A stretch of DNA of 34,349 nucleotides from Tannerellaceae bacterium (lineage in GTDB: Bacteria; Bacteroidota; Bacteroidia; Bacteroidales; Tannerellaceae): positions 1 to 34,349 of the forward strand of contig JAITGS010000007.1 in NCBI GenBank assembly GCA_031280435.1. The letters run 5' to 3'. Position numbers and translations under genes: made by a program. The first letter of the stretch is position 1; every line of letters begins with the position of its first letter. A model generated the notes under the pieces. It had not been told where the DNA came from, searched no databases, and saw nothing but the letters and a program-made list of their open reading frames with translations. This document shows, piece after piece, positions 8,751-15,919 of this stretch.

Positions 8751-8810
8751 TGATGCTTTGCCGAGCCGCCTTTCCGCAGGCGAAAAGTGCAGGCAAAGCC
8801 ACAGAGCCAA

Positions 8811-9291
8811 ATCTCCACTGTGGAAATTAGCCCTTCAACATTTCCGCCGGCTCCCCACTGTGGTGAGACCTCCGCGCTGGCAGCGGGAAGCTTTCCGCAA
8901 ATGTGGAAGCCGCCAAAAAGTCGTCGGAGGACAATTTCTAGCCTGGAAATCCTCCCAAATCGAAAAAAACGGCAGTCTCCACAAGTGTAGAGAGCTCCAA
9001 ATCGGCAAAAACTGGGGTTCCCACAGCTGTGAAGCCGGAAAACCGGGAAATTTGTAAAGCTCTCCACTGTGGAGAGAGCTCCCTGCTAGCAACGGGGCGG
9101 TTTCCGCAAATGCGGAGAGCTCCGTGTTGACATCGGGGACGTCTCCGCAAATGTGGAAACCTTCCTGCTGACAACACGGCAGTCTCCACATTTGTGGAAA
9201 GCTTCCTGCTGACAACGGGGCCGTCTCCACAAGCGTGGAGAGCTTCCCGCTGACAACGGGACGGTCTCCGCAAATGTGGAAAGCTTCGCAA
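8811..9291. repeat. Tandem array 2, period about 41 bp, palindromic units
   Basis: A unit in the regular part (9060-9291) reads AGCTTCCTGCTGACAACGGG, then GCCGTC, then a palindrome such as TCCACATTTGTGGA, total 41 bases. Palindrome variants include TCCACTGTGGA (8814), TCCGCAAATGTGGA (8894), TCCACTGTGGA (9063), TCCGCAAATGCGGA (9102) and CTCCACAAGCGTGGAG (about 9225). The left half is decayed but still phased. The framework is shared with array 5 (24929-25066). It fills the gap after meaB; the many short frames across it on both strands are artefacts. Confidence 0.9.
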
Positions 9292-9358
9292 TAATCCTGC
9301 GCGGAGAATGACTGAACCGACAGTCATCCCCGCCAAACAAATCGGGGCATGCCCAAAC

Positions 9359-9391
9359 AGGAGGCCCGTAGGGGTCGAATATTTTCGACCC
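9359..9391 (+). repeat. Dispersed palindrome, GGGTCGAA type
   Basis: CAGGAGGCCCGTAGG leads into GGGTCGAATATTTTCGACCC (9372-9391). The same 33-base unit, including the CAGGAGGCCC lead, is at 9732-9765 on the same strand and inverted at 9469-9502; a core copy is at 307-326. Confidence 0.85.
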
Positions 9392-9468
9392 TAATCCCAT
9401 CGAGGCCATTTGATGTTGAAATTGCATCAATGAAACCGCCGCAAAGGCATTGGAGGGCGGTTTTATTC

Positions 9469-9502
9469 GGGTCGAAAATATTCGACCCCTACGGGCCTCC
9501 TG
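9469..9502 (-). repeat. Dispersed palindrome, GGGTCGAA type, inverted copy
   Basis: GGGTCGAAAATATTCGACCC at 9469-9488, followed by CCTACGGGCCTCCTG, is the reverse complement of the unit at 9359-9391. Confidence 0.85.
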
Positions 9503-9539
9503 CATCCGTTTGATGCATCGCCTGCAAGGGCCAGGCCCC

Positions 9540-9567
9540 GTAGAGACGCGATTAATCGCGTCTCTAC
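9540..9567. repeat. 28-bp perfect palindrome, GTAGAGACGCGAT type
   Basis: Arms GTAGAGACGCGATT / AATCGCGTCTCTAC, identical to the palindrome at 9655-9682 and differing only in the two central base pairs from 253-280. Confidence 0.85.
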
Positions 9568-9654
9568 AAACAACGCACAACGCCCCGCATCGCCCCCGGC
9601 CGCGCATGTTATTTTTTTTGCGGGAATCCTGCCCAAACAGGTCATGTCCAAAAT

Positions 9655-9734
9655 GTAGAGACGCGATTAATCGCGTCTCTACGGGGTAGGGCATGGCAGA
9701 CGTTGCATCCGAGGCCATTCGCCCACCCAAACAG
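9655..9734 (+). repeat. 80-bp dispersed repeat, partner of 201-280
   Basis: The palindrome at 9655-9682 plus 52 bases ending in CCCAAACAG aligns without gaps to the reverse complement of 201-280. A GGGTCGAA-type unit begins at its end (9732-9765), as a similar one lies beside the copy at 201-280. Confidence 0.8.
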
Positions 9735-9765
9735 GAGGCCCGTAGGGGTCGAATATTTTCGACCC
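9732..9765 (+). repeat. Dispersed palindrome, GGGTCGAA type
   Basis: CAGGAGGCCCGTAGG followed by GGGTCGAATATTTTCGACCC at 9746-9765, identical in its core to 9372-9391. Confidence 0.85.
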
Positions 9766-9856
9766 GATCACGCCGGGTTGTATTTTGGGGATGCAGGCCT
9801 GGGTGCGATGTCCGCCGGCTCGGATGATAAAGGCGCGCAGTTGGCGGGCAAATCCC

Positions 9857-9864
9857 TATATTTG
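9857..9864 (+). promoter_or_regulatory. -7 box of the GH127 gene promoter
   Basis: TATATTTG fits TAnnTTTG exactly. Transcription from it would begin near 9871, which leaves the ATG at 9902 as the first usable start of the following gene. A -33 TTG at proper distance is not visible, so the promoter may need an activator. Confidence 0.5.
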
Positions 9865-9901
9865 CTTCACAATAAATCTCCATACTAAAAGAAAAAATCA
9901 G

Positions 9902-11770
9902 ATGTCATCACAATTCTATTTCACAATCCTGATAGCTCTCGCAACGCTATCCGCATGCAGCAACGAATCCGGCCGGGAGCGCTCGCTGATGCGCATGGAG
10001 GCCGTCGACTTCTCGCAGGTGAGCGTCGACGACGACTTCTGGGGCCCGCGATTGCAGCGGCACGCCTCCACAACGCTGGCCGTATGCATAGACCAGATAG
10101 AGAATCAAACCGGACGCATACGCAACTTCGAGCTCGCCGCACTCGGCCGCGGCGAACATTCGGGCATCTTCTTCGACGACTCCGACGTGTACAAAGCCCT
10201 CGAAGGCATTGCCTATTCGCTCATCAACCATCCCGACAGCGCCCTCGAACGCAAAGCCGACGAATGGATAGACAAGATGGCCGCATCACAGCAGCCCGAC
10301 GGATACATCAACACCTACTACGTCCTCACCGGCCTCGAAAACCGATGGACAAACATGGACAAGCACGAGATGTACTGCGCCGGACACATGATTGAGGCAG
10401 CCGTGGCATACCTTCAGGCTACCGGCAAGCGCAAGCTGCTCGACGTATCCATACGCATGGCCGACCACATGATGGACACCTTCGGCCCCGGCAAGCGGCA
10501 CTGGGTGCCGGGCCACGAGGAGATTGAGCTCGCACTCGTGAAGCTCAGCCAAGCCACCGGGCAAACCAAGTACCTCGACATGGCCGAATGGCTGCTCAAC
10601 GAACGCGGCCACGGGCACGGCTCCAAGGGAGGAGATGGGCTATGGGACCCGGCATACTATCAGGACGACCGCCCCGTGCGCGAGATGACCGACATCGCCG
10701 GACACGCCGTGCGATGCATGTACCTCTACTGCGGAATGGCCGACGTGGCTGCCATGAAGCGCGACAGTGGATACATAGCCGCACTGCATCGCCTCTGGGA
10801 CGACGTGGCCCTGCGCAACATGTATATCACCGGAGGCATAGGCTCCTCCAGGCACAACGAAGGCTTCACCGAGGACTACGACCTGCCTAACCGCGAGGCA
10901 TACTGCGAAACCTGCGCCTCCGTAGGCATGGTGATGTGGAACGCCCGCATGAACCGCCTGACGGGCGACGGCAAATACATAGACGTGCTCGAGCGGGCCA
11001 TGTACAACGGAGCCCTGGCGGGAATATCGCTCGAGGGCAACCGCTTCTTCTACGTCAATCCGCTGGAATCCGACGGGCATCACCACCGCCAGGAATGGTA
11101 CGGATGCGCCTGCTGCCCCAGCCAGGCGTCGCGCTTCCTCCCATCCGTAGGGGGATATGTATACGGCACATCGGAGGATGCCCTGTGGGTGCATCTATAT
11201 ATGGGAAATACGGCCGAGATAAACGCAGGCGGCCGCAGCCTCCGCTTGCGGCAGAGCACGCGCTATCCATGGGACGGCGACGTGGAGATAGAGATATTGT
11301 CCGTCTCCTCCGCCATGCCGGGGGAAATCCGCCTGCGCATACCGCAGTGGTGCCGCTCGTGGACAGTGGAAGTCAACGGCCGGCGGCTCTCTCCCCCGGT
11401 AGACAAGGGCTATGCGGTAATAACAGGCCTCCGGCAGGCAGCCGACCGCATCCGCCTGCACATGGACATGCCCGTAGAGGTGATAGCAGCCGATCCGCGC
11501 GTGAAAGCCAACCTCGGCAAGCGCGCCCTTCAGCGCGGCCCGCTGGTGTACTGCGCCGAGGAGATCGACAATCCCGGCGGACGCAGCAGCACCCTACTGT
11601 CTGCCTCCGATAGCTTCGAGACCCTTTTTGCCGACAGCATACTCGGCGGCATCAATCTGATCCGAACCGCATCGGGCCCGGAGCCCGCCACCTTCATCCC
11701 CTACTATGCATGGGACAACCGCAGGGCCGGATGGATGCAGGTATGGCAAACATTCAGCGAGGACAGGTGA
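9902..11770 (+). CDS. GH127-family lipoprotein, probable beta-L-arabinofuranosidase (DUF1680)
   Basis: 622 residues from the chosen ATG. The frame extends upstream to 9785, but the -7 box at 9857 and the A-rich leader ACTAAAAGAAAAAATCAG favour 9902. The protein opens with a lipoprotein signal whose lipobox is LSAC (Cys19); the n-region lacks a basic residue, which is unusual. The body matches DUF1680/GH127, (alpha/alpha)6-barrel enzymes that hydrolyse beta-L-arabinofuranosides using a zinc-bound cysteine. Relative to the characterised enzyme HypBA1, the acid/base Glu corresponds to Glu320 (HNEGF), zinc ligands to Glu336 and Cys338 (CETC), and the Cys-Cys pair to Cys404-Cys405 (YGCACCPSQ), with Cys404 the likely nucleophile. 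Spacing of the Glu residues (16) agrees with HypBA1. Substrate within the family (GH127 versus the related GH146) cannot be fixed from sequence alone. It converges on the SusCD-linked lipoprotein gene. Confidence 0.88.
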   Translation: MSSQFYFTILIALATLSACSNESGRERSLMRMEAVDFSQVSVDDDFWGPRLQRHASTTLAVCIDQIENQTGRIRNFELAALGRGEHSGIFFDDSDVYKALEGIAYSLINHPDSALERKADEWIDKMAASQQPDGYINTYYVLTGLENRWTNMDKHEMYCAGHMIEAAVAYLQATGKRKLLDVSIRMADHMMDTFGPGKRHWVPGHEEIELALVKLSQATGQTKYLDMAEWLLNERGHGHGSKGGDGLWDPAYYQDDRPVREMTDIAGHAVRCMYLYCGMADVAAMKRDSGYIAALHRLWDDVALRNMYITGGIGSSRHNEGFTEDYDLPNREAYCETCASVGMVMWNARMNRLTGDGKYIDVLERAMYNGALAGISLEGNRFFYVNPLESDGHHHRQEWYGCACCPSQASRFLPSVGGYVYGTSEDALWVHLYMGNTAEINAGGRSLRLRQSTRYPWDGDVEIEILSVSSAMPGEIRLRIPQWCRSWTVEVNGRRLSPPVDKGYAVITGLRQAADRIRLHMDMPVEVIAADPRVKANLGKRALQRGPLVYCAEEIDNPGGRSSTLLSASDSFETLFADSILGGINLIRTASGPEPATFIPYYAWDNRRAGWMQVWQTFSEDR

Positions 11771-12519
11771 GTCGCTACTTCATCAAGCTCTCGTACGACG
11801 GAGCGGCCTACTGCGGCTGGCAGCGCCAGCCAAACGGCATAGCCGTGCAGCAAAAGGTGGAAGAGGCCCTTGCGACCATCCTCCGCATCCCCGTTCCCAT
11901 AGTTGGCGCAGGACGTACGGACGCCGGAGTGCATGCCCGCATGATGACGGCCCACTTCGACGCCTCCCTGACGGCCGACGGCCTCGACAGCCTCTCCGAC
12001 CGCCTCAACGGACTGCTGCCGGCCGACATAGCCGTCGGCGGCATAGTTCCCGTACGGCCCGAGGCTCATGCCCGCTTCAGCGCAACCGGACGCACGTATT
12101 ACTATTATGTGTCGCTTGCCAAATCGCCCTTCGACCGCAACTATGCCTGCCGGCTGCCGGGCGCCGTCGACTTCGATGCCATGAACGACGCAGCGGCCGT
12201 ACTGCCCTCCTGTTCCGACTTCACCAGCTTCAGCAAGCTGCATACAGACGTTCGCACCAACAACTGCCGCATCTCCTCCGCCGCATGGACAAGTCAGGGA
12301 CAGGGCATCTGGCAGTTCTCCATCACCGCCGACCGCTTCCTGCGCAACATGGTGAGGGCCATAGTGGGAACCCTGCTCATCGTAGGCCGAGGCAAACTCG
12401 ACGCCGACGGCTTCCGCACAATCATAGAAGCGCGCAACCGCAGCCTTGCAGGCACATCGGCCCCGGCCCACGGCCTTTTCCTGGCGGATATATCCTATCC
12501 CGAAGATATTTTCCTGTAA
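11767..12519 (+). CDS. truA: tRNA pseudouridine(38-40) synthase TruA
   Basis: About 250 residues. TruA converts uridines 38-40 of the tRNA anticodon stem to pseudouridine. The opening 'RYFIKLSYDGAAYCGWQRQP' and the catalytic motif GAGRTDAGVHA (nucleophile Asp52 counted from the GTG start) are diagnostic, followed by 'SFSKLHTDVRTNNC' and 'FLRNMVRAIVGTLL'. The start is ambiguous: GTG at 11767 overlaps the stop of the GH127 gene (GTGA) and fits family alignment best; in-frame ATGs at 11743, 11731 and 11710 lie inside the upstream gene. A GAGGA sequence (11759-11763) sits too near the GTG for an ideal ribosome site. The gene is translationally coupled to the GH127 gene, an unusual pairing of housekeeping and glycan genes. 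A bidirectional terminator follows. Confidence 0.93.
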   Translation: MSRYFIKLSYDGAAYCGWQRQPNGIAVQQKVEEALATILRIPVPIVGAGRTDAGVHARMMTAHFDASLTADGLDSLSDRLNGLLPADIAVGGIVPVRPEAHARFSATGRTYYYYVSLAKSPFDRNYACRLPGAVDFDAMNDAAAVLPSCSDFTSFSKLHTDVRTNNCRISSAAWTSQGQGIWQFSITADRFLRNMVRAIVGTLLIVGRGKLDADGFRTIIEARNRSLAGTSAPAHGLFLADISYPEDIFL

Positions 12520-12566
12520 TAGATAGGGAATCCCGCAGGTTTGTTTTTGTGAAGGAAGTAAGAGCA

Positions 12567-12604
12567 AAAGAGCCGTTGAACGCCCGGACGTTCAACGGCT
12601 CTTT
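12567..12604. terminator. Bidirectional terminator between convergent genes
   Basis: Arms AAAGAGCCGTTGAACG (12567-12582) and CGTTCAACGGCTCTTT (12589-12604) form a perfect 16-bp stem with a 6-base loop, with A/T runs on both sides. It serves truA on the plus strand and the 826-residue lipoprotein gene on the minus strand. Confidence 0.9.
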
Positions 12605-12633
12605 CCTTACTCCGGCCTTATTTCAGGCGGCTA

Positions 12634-15114
12634 TCATTTATACTCCAGCAAGGCCGTGGCCGAGGTGGCTTTGTCGGCGGCGAATCGTATCCAGCGGGCC
12701 TGGAGCGCGGCGGGGAAGCTGAGGGAGCGCTTCTCGCCCGGAGCCACGGTGGAGGCCTCGTACAGCATCCAGTCGCCGTTGCCTGTTGGGTCGAGTTCGA
12801 GAGCGAATGTCACCGGCTCGGCAGAGTTGTGCGACAGGGTCAGGCTTTTATTGTCATAGAATCCGAAGAGATAGGGATCCGACTTTTCGCCGGCCTGCAC
12901 CCGGGTATCGTTCCATGGGCCGCCTTTGCCTACGGGTTTGCCCAGCTTCCAGAGGTCGTCGAGAACGCCTGCCCATACGGCCGCCTTGCCGTCGGAGGAT
13001 ACGATAAGGTGCGGATTGCCGGCCTTGCCGTCGACGGATATGCCCGACATGATCAACATTCCGCGGTAGGATGCATAGTCGTTGATTCGGAAATTGTGCG
13101 AGGCTACCGGGCGAATCTTCGCATAGCCGTCGGCGTTTTCGGCCGGCAGCTCGTAGAAGGTTCCGCAGCAGCTGAAGAGGTCGCGCTCGGTGGCAACTTC
13201 GCGGCATATACGCACTTCGCCGCTATGCGACAGCCCGGCCAGGGCTTCGTTTGCTACGGGCAGCCGCCAGCGCCTTCCGTCGTCGTCGATGATGAGGGCC
13301 GATGCCTTATCTACCTCCACGGCCTGCTTTGGAATGGCGAAGCGGCTGCGGATGAAGTTGGCAGTGGCGGTATCGCTGAGGGGATGCAGCTCGAGGCGGT
13401 CGTTCATCTCGTAGTATCCTGTTTCGACGGTTTTCCCGTCTACCACGGAGGAGGCAAGGAATCCGAGGGCGCGCCGGTTGTCGCCAAGGCCGTAGAGCAG
13501 CCCGCCGCTGAGGTTGACGGCCGAAGCCGGCGCAAGGCCTTCGAAGATGGGGGCAGGCGTGACAGGCCGTCGGTCGATTTGTGTATAGCCGAAGCTCACG
13601 GTGGCAAGGGTGGAGGCGGAGGGCTTTATACGAATCCACTCGCCCGCATCATTGGTGTTGAAGATTATGACTTTGGATGCCGAGGCCGCTACGGTATCCG
13701 TTCGGAGCGCCGTCCACCGGTTGTTGCCCATGTCGGTTTCGAAGCTGAATGCGACATCGCGGCCGCCCAGGTTTTTGATCCAGCAGCATCTCTCCTGCCA
13801 TCCTTTGAAGAGGAAGGGGTCGGAGTATTGCCCGGCTTCCACGCGCTCGTTGGCCCATACGGCGCCCTCGGCCGTGTTGGGGCCAAGCAGGTCGGGCATG
13901 TCGAGCGATGTGAACCACAGGTTGGAGTTCGATTGTCCGGGGCCTTCTATGCCTCCCTTGGCTTTGCGCTTGTTGAGGAACTCGCGCTGGGCTGAATCGT
14001 CGCAGCCGAACACGAGGCCGTCGTTCCATCTGCTGAAGTCGCCTATAACTTTCAGGTAGGCCGACCGCGGCCGTATGCCTGCCGAGTGCTGCGTGCCGAA
14101 TCCGGCCGGGAATCGCCAGAACATGCCGTGCATTGTCATCAGATAGTCGGCTTGCCCGTCGGCGCCAATGTCGCGTATCCGTGGCCATTCGGTGTTCCAT
14201 CCGTGAGCGCCGTCGTAGCTGTGGCTGGCCTTTGGGAGGCGATAGAAGGCCCAGCCCGTTTGCGGCTCGCGCACGGCAAGCAGTATGGATTTGTGGTCCC
14301 ATCCGGTTGCCCAGATGGGGTCGGTGTCGGGATTAGGATTCCCGTAGATCCCTCCCGGTCCTGTTACCTCCACGAACTGGTTGCGCCGCACGGTTCGCCA
14401 GCTTGTTCCGTCCCATTCCGACAGCGAGCCCGACTGTATGTCGAAGTGCTTGAGGGCATCGGGGCCCGATTCGCCGTTGTTTGAATATACCATCACTCCC
14501 TGGCCTGAGTATAGCCCTTTGCCGTGTACGCCGTCGAGCAGGGCCGTAGCCTGATTGCTGTCGGTATCGTTTTCTTTGCGCCGGTCGTTGTTGCCGTCTT
14601 TGTAGAGGAGGGCAGGCGTCAGGGTCTTCACGTCCACTTCGTAAAAGCCTTCTTCCATTGTTCCGTAGTAAATCATCTCGGCCGGACTATACAGATGCCG
14701 TGCGTTGCCGGTGTGCCGTCCGGGCATTATGTCGTATGGTATGGTTCGCACGTTTCCGCCGGCATCAATAGCATAAGGGCCGATGAAGAGCTGCTTGCTT
14801 TCGCGGTGAATCATCCTGTTTGCCGGCGTTCCGCCTATGCTTTCGGAGCAGACGATTTGTTGGAAGTCGGGCGAGATCCTGTACAGCTTGTCGGAGGATC
14901 CGAAGGGAAGATGCGGCCCGTAGGTCACCACCCAGAGGCTTCCCGCCCATGGCACCACGGCTCCCGTTCCACATTCGCCTTCATTGTTATAGTATGCCAG
15001 ATGCGGATAGATTCCGCTGATGCTTGGAGGTGCAGCGCTGTCTTTCCGGGGAGCGTTGCAGGAGAGTAGAGCCCCGCACAGGGCGATAATTACCGATTTT
15101 ACTAAAGCTTTCAT
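12634..15114 (-). CDS. Large lipoprotein of unknown function linked to SusCD
   Basis: 826 residues, family not recognised. The N-terminus is a lipoprotein signal with lipobox LLSC (Cys19), so an outer-membrane, possibly surface, location is expected. Residues about 40-420 are rich in Gly, Trp and Tyr with repeated short strands and read like a beta-propeller ('GSLWVVTYGPHLPFGSSDKL', 'YYGTMEEGFYEVDVKTL', 'ADYLMTMHGMFWRFPAG'). Two related C-terminal segments, about 430-520 and 730-826, share the pattern 'GQYSDPFLFKGW...' / 'GEKSDPYLFGFYD...', 'DMGNNRW' / 'DPTGNGDW', 'ASASKVI' / 'APGEKRSL' and end in 'EWIRIKPSAS' / 'RWIRFAADK', and so look like an internal duplication of a jelly-roll-like domain. 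Position after susC/susD suggests glycan binding or degradation; no catalytic residues can be named. Hydrolase or lyase activity is an inference only. Confidence 0.85.
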   Translation of the reverse strand: MKALVKSVIIALCGALLSCNAPRKDSAAPPSISGIYPHLAYYNNEGECGTGAVVPWAGSLWVVTYGPHLPFGSSDKLYRISPDFQQIVCSESIGGTPANRMIHRESKQLFIGPYAIDAGGNVRTIPYDIMPGRHTGNARHLYSPAEMIYYGTMEEGFYEVDVKTLTPALLYKDGNNDRRKENDTDSNQATALLDGVHGKGLYSGQGVMVYSNNGESGPDALKHFDIQSGSLSEWDGTSWRTVRRNQFVEVTGPGGIYGNPNPDTDPIWATGWDHKSILLAVREPQTGWAFYRLPKASHSYDGAHGWNTEWPRIRDIGADGQADYLMTMHGMFWRFPAGFGTQHSAGIRPRSAYLKVIGDFSRWNDGLVFGCDDSAQREFLNKRKAKGGIEGPGQSNSNLWFTSLDMPDLLGPNTAEGAVWANERVEAGQYSDPFLFKGWQERCCWIKNLGGRDVAFSFETDMGNNRWTALRTDTVAASASKVIIFNTNDAGEWIRIKPSASTLATVSFGYTQIDRRPVTPAPIFEGLAPASAVNLSGGLLYGLGDNRRALGFLASSVVDGKTVETGYYEMNDRLELHPLSDTATANFIRSRFAIPKQAVEVDKASALIIDDDGRRWRLPVANEALAGLSHSGEVRICREVATERDLFSCCGTFYELPAENADGYAKIRPVASHNFRINDYASYRGMLIMSGISVDGKAGNPHLIVSSDGKAAVWAGVLDDLWKLGKPVGKGGPWNDTRVQAGEKSDPYLFGFYDNKSLTLSHNSAEPVTFALELDPTGNGDWMLYEASTVAPGEKRSLSFPAALQARWIRFAADKATSATALLEYK

Positions 15115-15168
15115 TTGATTTTTGCATTAAGAGATTTTAAACTGCTGTGATAAGAGCCGCAATGTATT

Positions 15169-15190
15169 AAAAAAGCCCGGTGTCGCGGGC
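15169..15190 (-). terminator. Rho-independent terminator between susD and the lipoprotein gene
   Basis: On the minus strand GCCCG, a 6-base loop CGACAC, CGGGC, then TTTTTT. It lies 730 bases after the susD stop and 55 bases before the 826-residue lipoprotein start, so it could end the susCD transcript or act as an attenuator in the leader of the lipoprotein gene. Confidence 0.65.
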
Positions 15191-15504
15191 ATATCTCCGC
15201 TGAGATAAATCCCGAAAGGAAAGTCTTATACTTATAAGGCGATTCCTGCAGGGAGGAACGCATGTTTTTTACAGGACGCTCTGATGCCACTTGGACTATT
15301 CCCCCCGGATTTTTTCATGACGGTTTTCACCCGGTGGGTTGTAAAGAGATTGCGTGGAAACAGACAAATGCAACCCATAGAAACCAAAGGCTGATTGTTT
15401 GGAGAACGTTTTAATGGACATTTCGGGATACATGTGACCGGATATTTGTAGGGGTTGTTCAAAATGCAAGAGTTTTGTAGGCTATACACAAAAAAAATTA
15501 CGGG
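15191..15504. other. Gene-free spacer
   Basis: No supported gene. An 85-codon minus frame (15232-15489) has no recognisable features, no good promoter and no family resemblance. I see no other structure. Confidence 0.5.
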
Positions 15505-15758
15505 ACTGAAACCATTTCAGTCTCGAGCGAATATTCCGCGAAGAACTGAAACCATTTCAGTCCCGTGCGAACGCGTTCGCGAAGAACTGAAACCATTTCG
15601 GTCTTGTGCGAACGCGTTCGCGAGAAACTGAAACCATTTCAGTCCCGTGCGAACGTGTTCGCGAGAAACTGAAACCGTTTCGGTCTCCTGCGAATCTGTC
15701 CGGCAAACTGAAACTGTTTCAGTCTCCTGCGAATCTGTCGCGGCAACTGAAATTCTTC
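15505..15758. repeat. Tandem array 3, period 41 bp, two palindromes per unit
   Basis: About six full units. CTGAAACCATTTCAG recurs at 15506, 15546, 15587 (as TTTCGG), 15628, 15669 and 15708, close to 41 bases apart and shortening to 39 at the right end. Each of the middle units carries two palindromes about 20 bases apart: CTGAAA-N3-TTTCAG and GCGAACGCGTTCGC. The array lies between susD and the downstream lipoprotein gene, inside what would be the operon. Frames across it (for example 15517-15849 minus) are artefacts. Confidence 0.9.
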
Positions 15759-15919
15759 GCACATCGCCTCCAAAAATATTATGGGTGGCCACAATATTGC
15801 CCCGCAAGCCGATAGTCGTATTGTTGCATCTATCCCTAAGCATATACATTAATATACATATATATTACAACGATAGATAAGAATTTGAACCTGATATTGA
15901 ACGACCCCGTTTTGCGACC

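Noticed and set aside
8639-9883. Cluster of 60-265 codon ORFs between meaB and the GH127 gene
   Set aside because: They run through array 2 and the dispersed palindromes on both strands and share no domain with known proteins.
9785-9901. 39-codon N-terminal extension of the GH127 gene
   Set aside because: It would lie over the TATATTTG box and place the lipoprotein signal internally; the ATG at 9902 fits better.
12829-13995. 388-codon plus-strand ORF (and 22771-23931 minus)
   Set aside because: Shadows of the 826-residue lipoprotein and of recG; no recognisable domain or start context.
15232-15489. 85-codon minus-strand ORF upstream of the lipoprotein gene
   Set aside because: No homology recognised, no promoter, and it precedes a terminator rather than a ribosome-site context.
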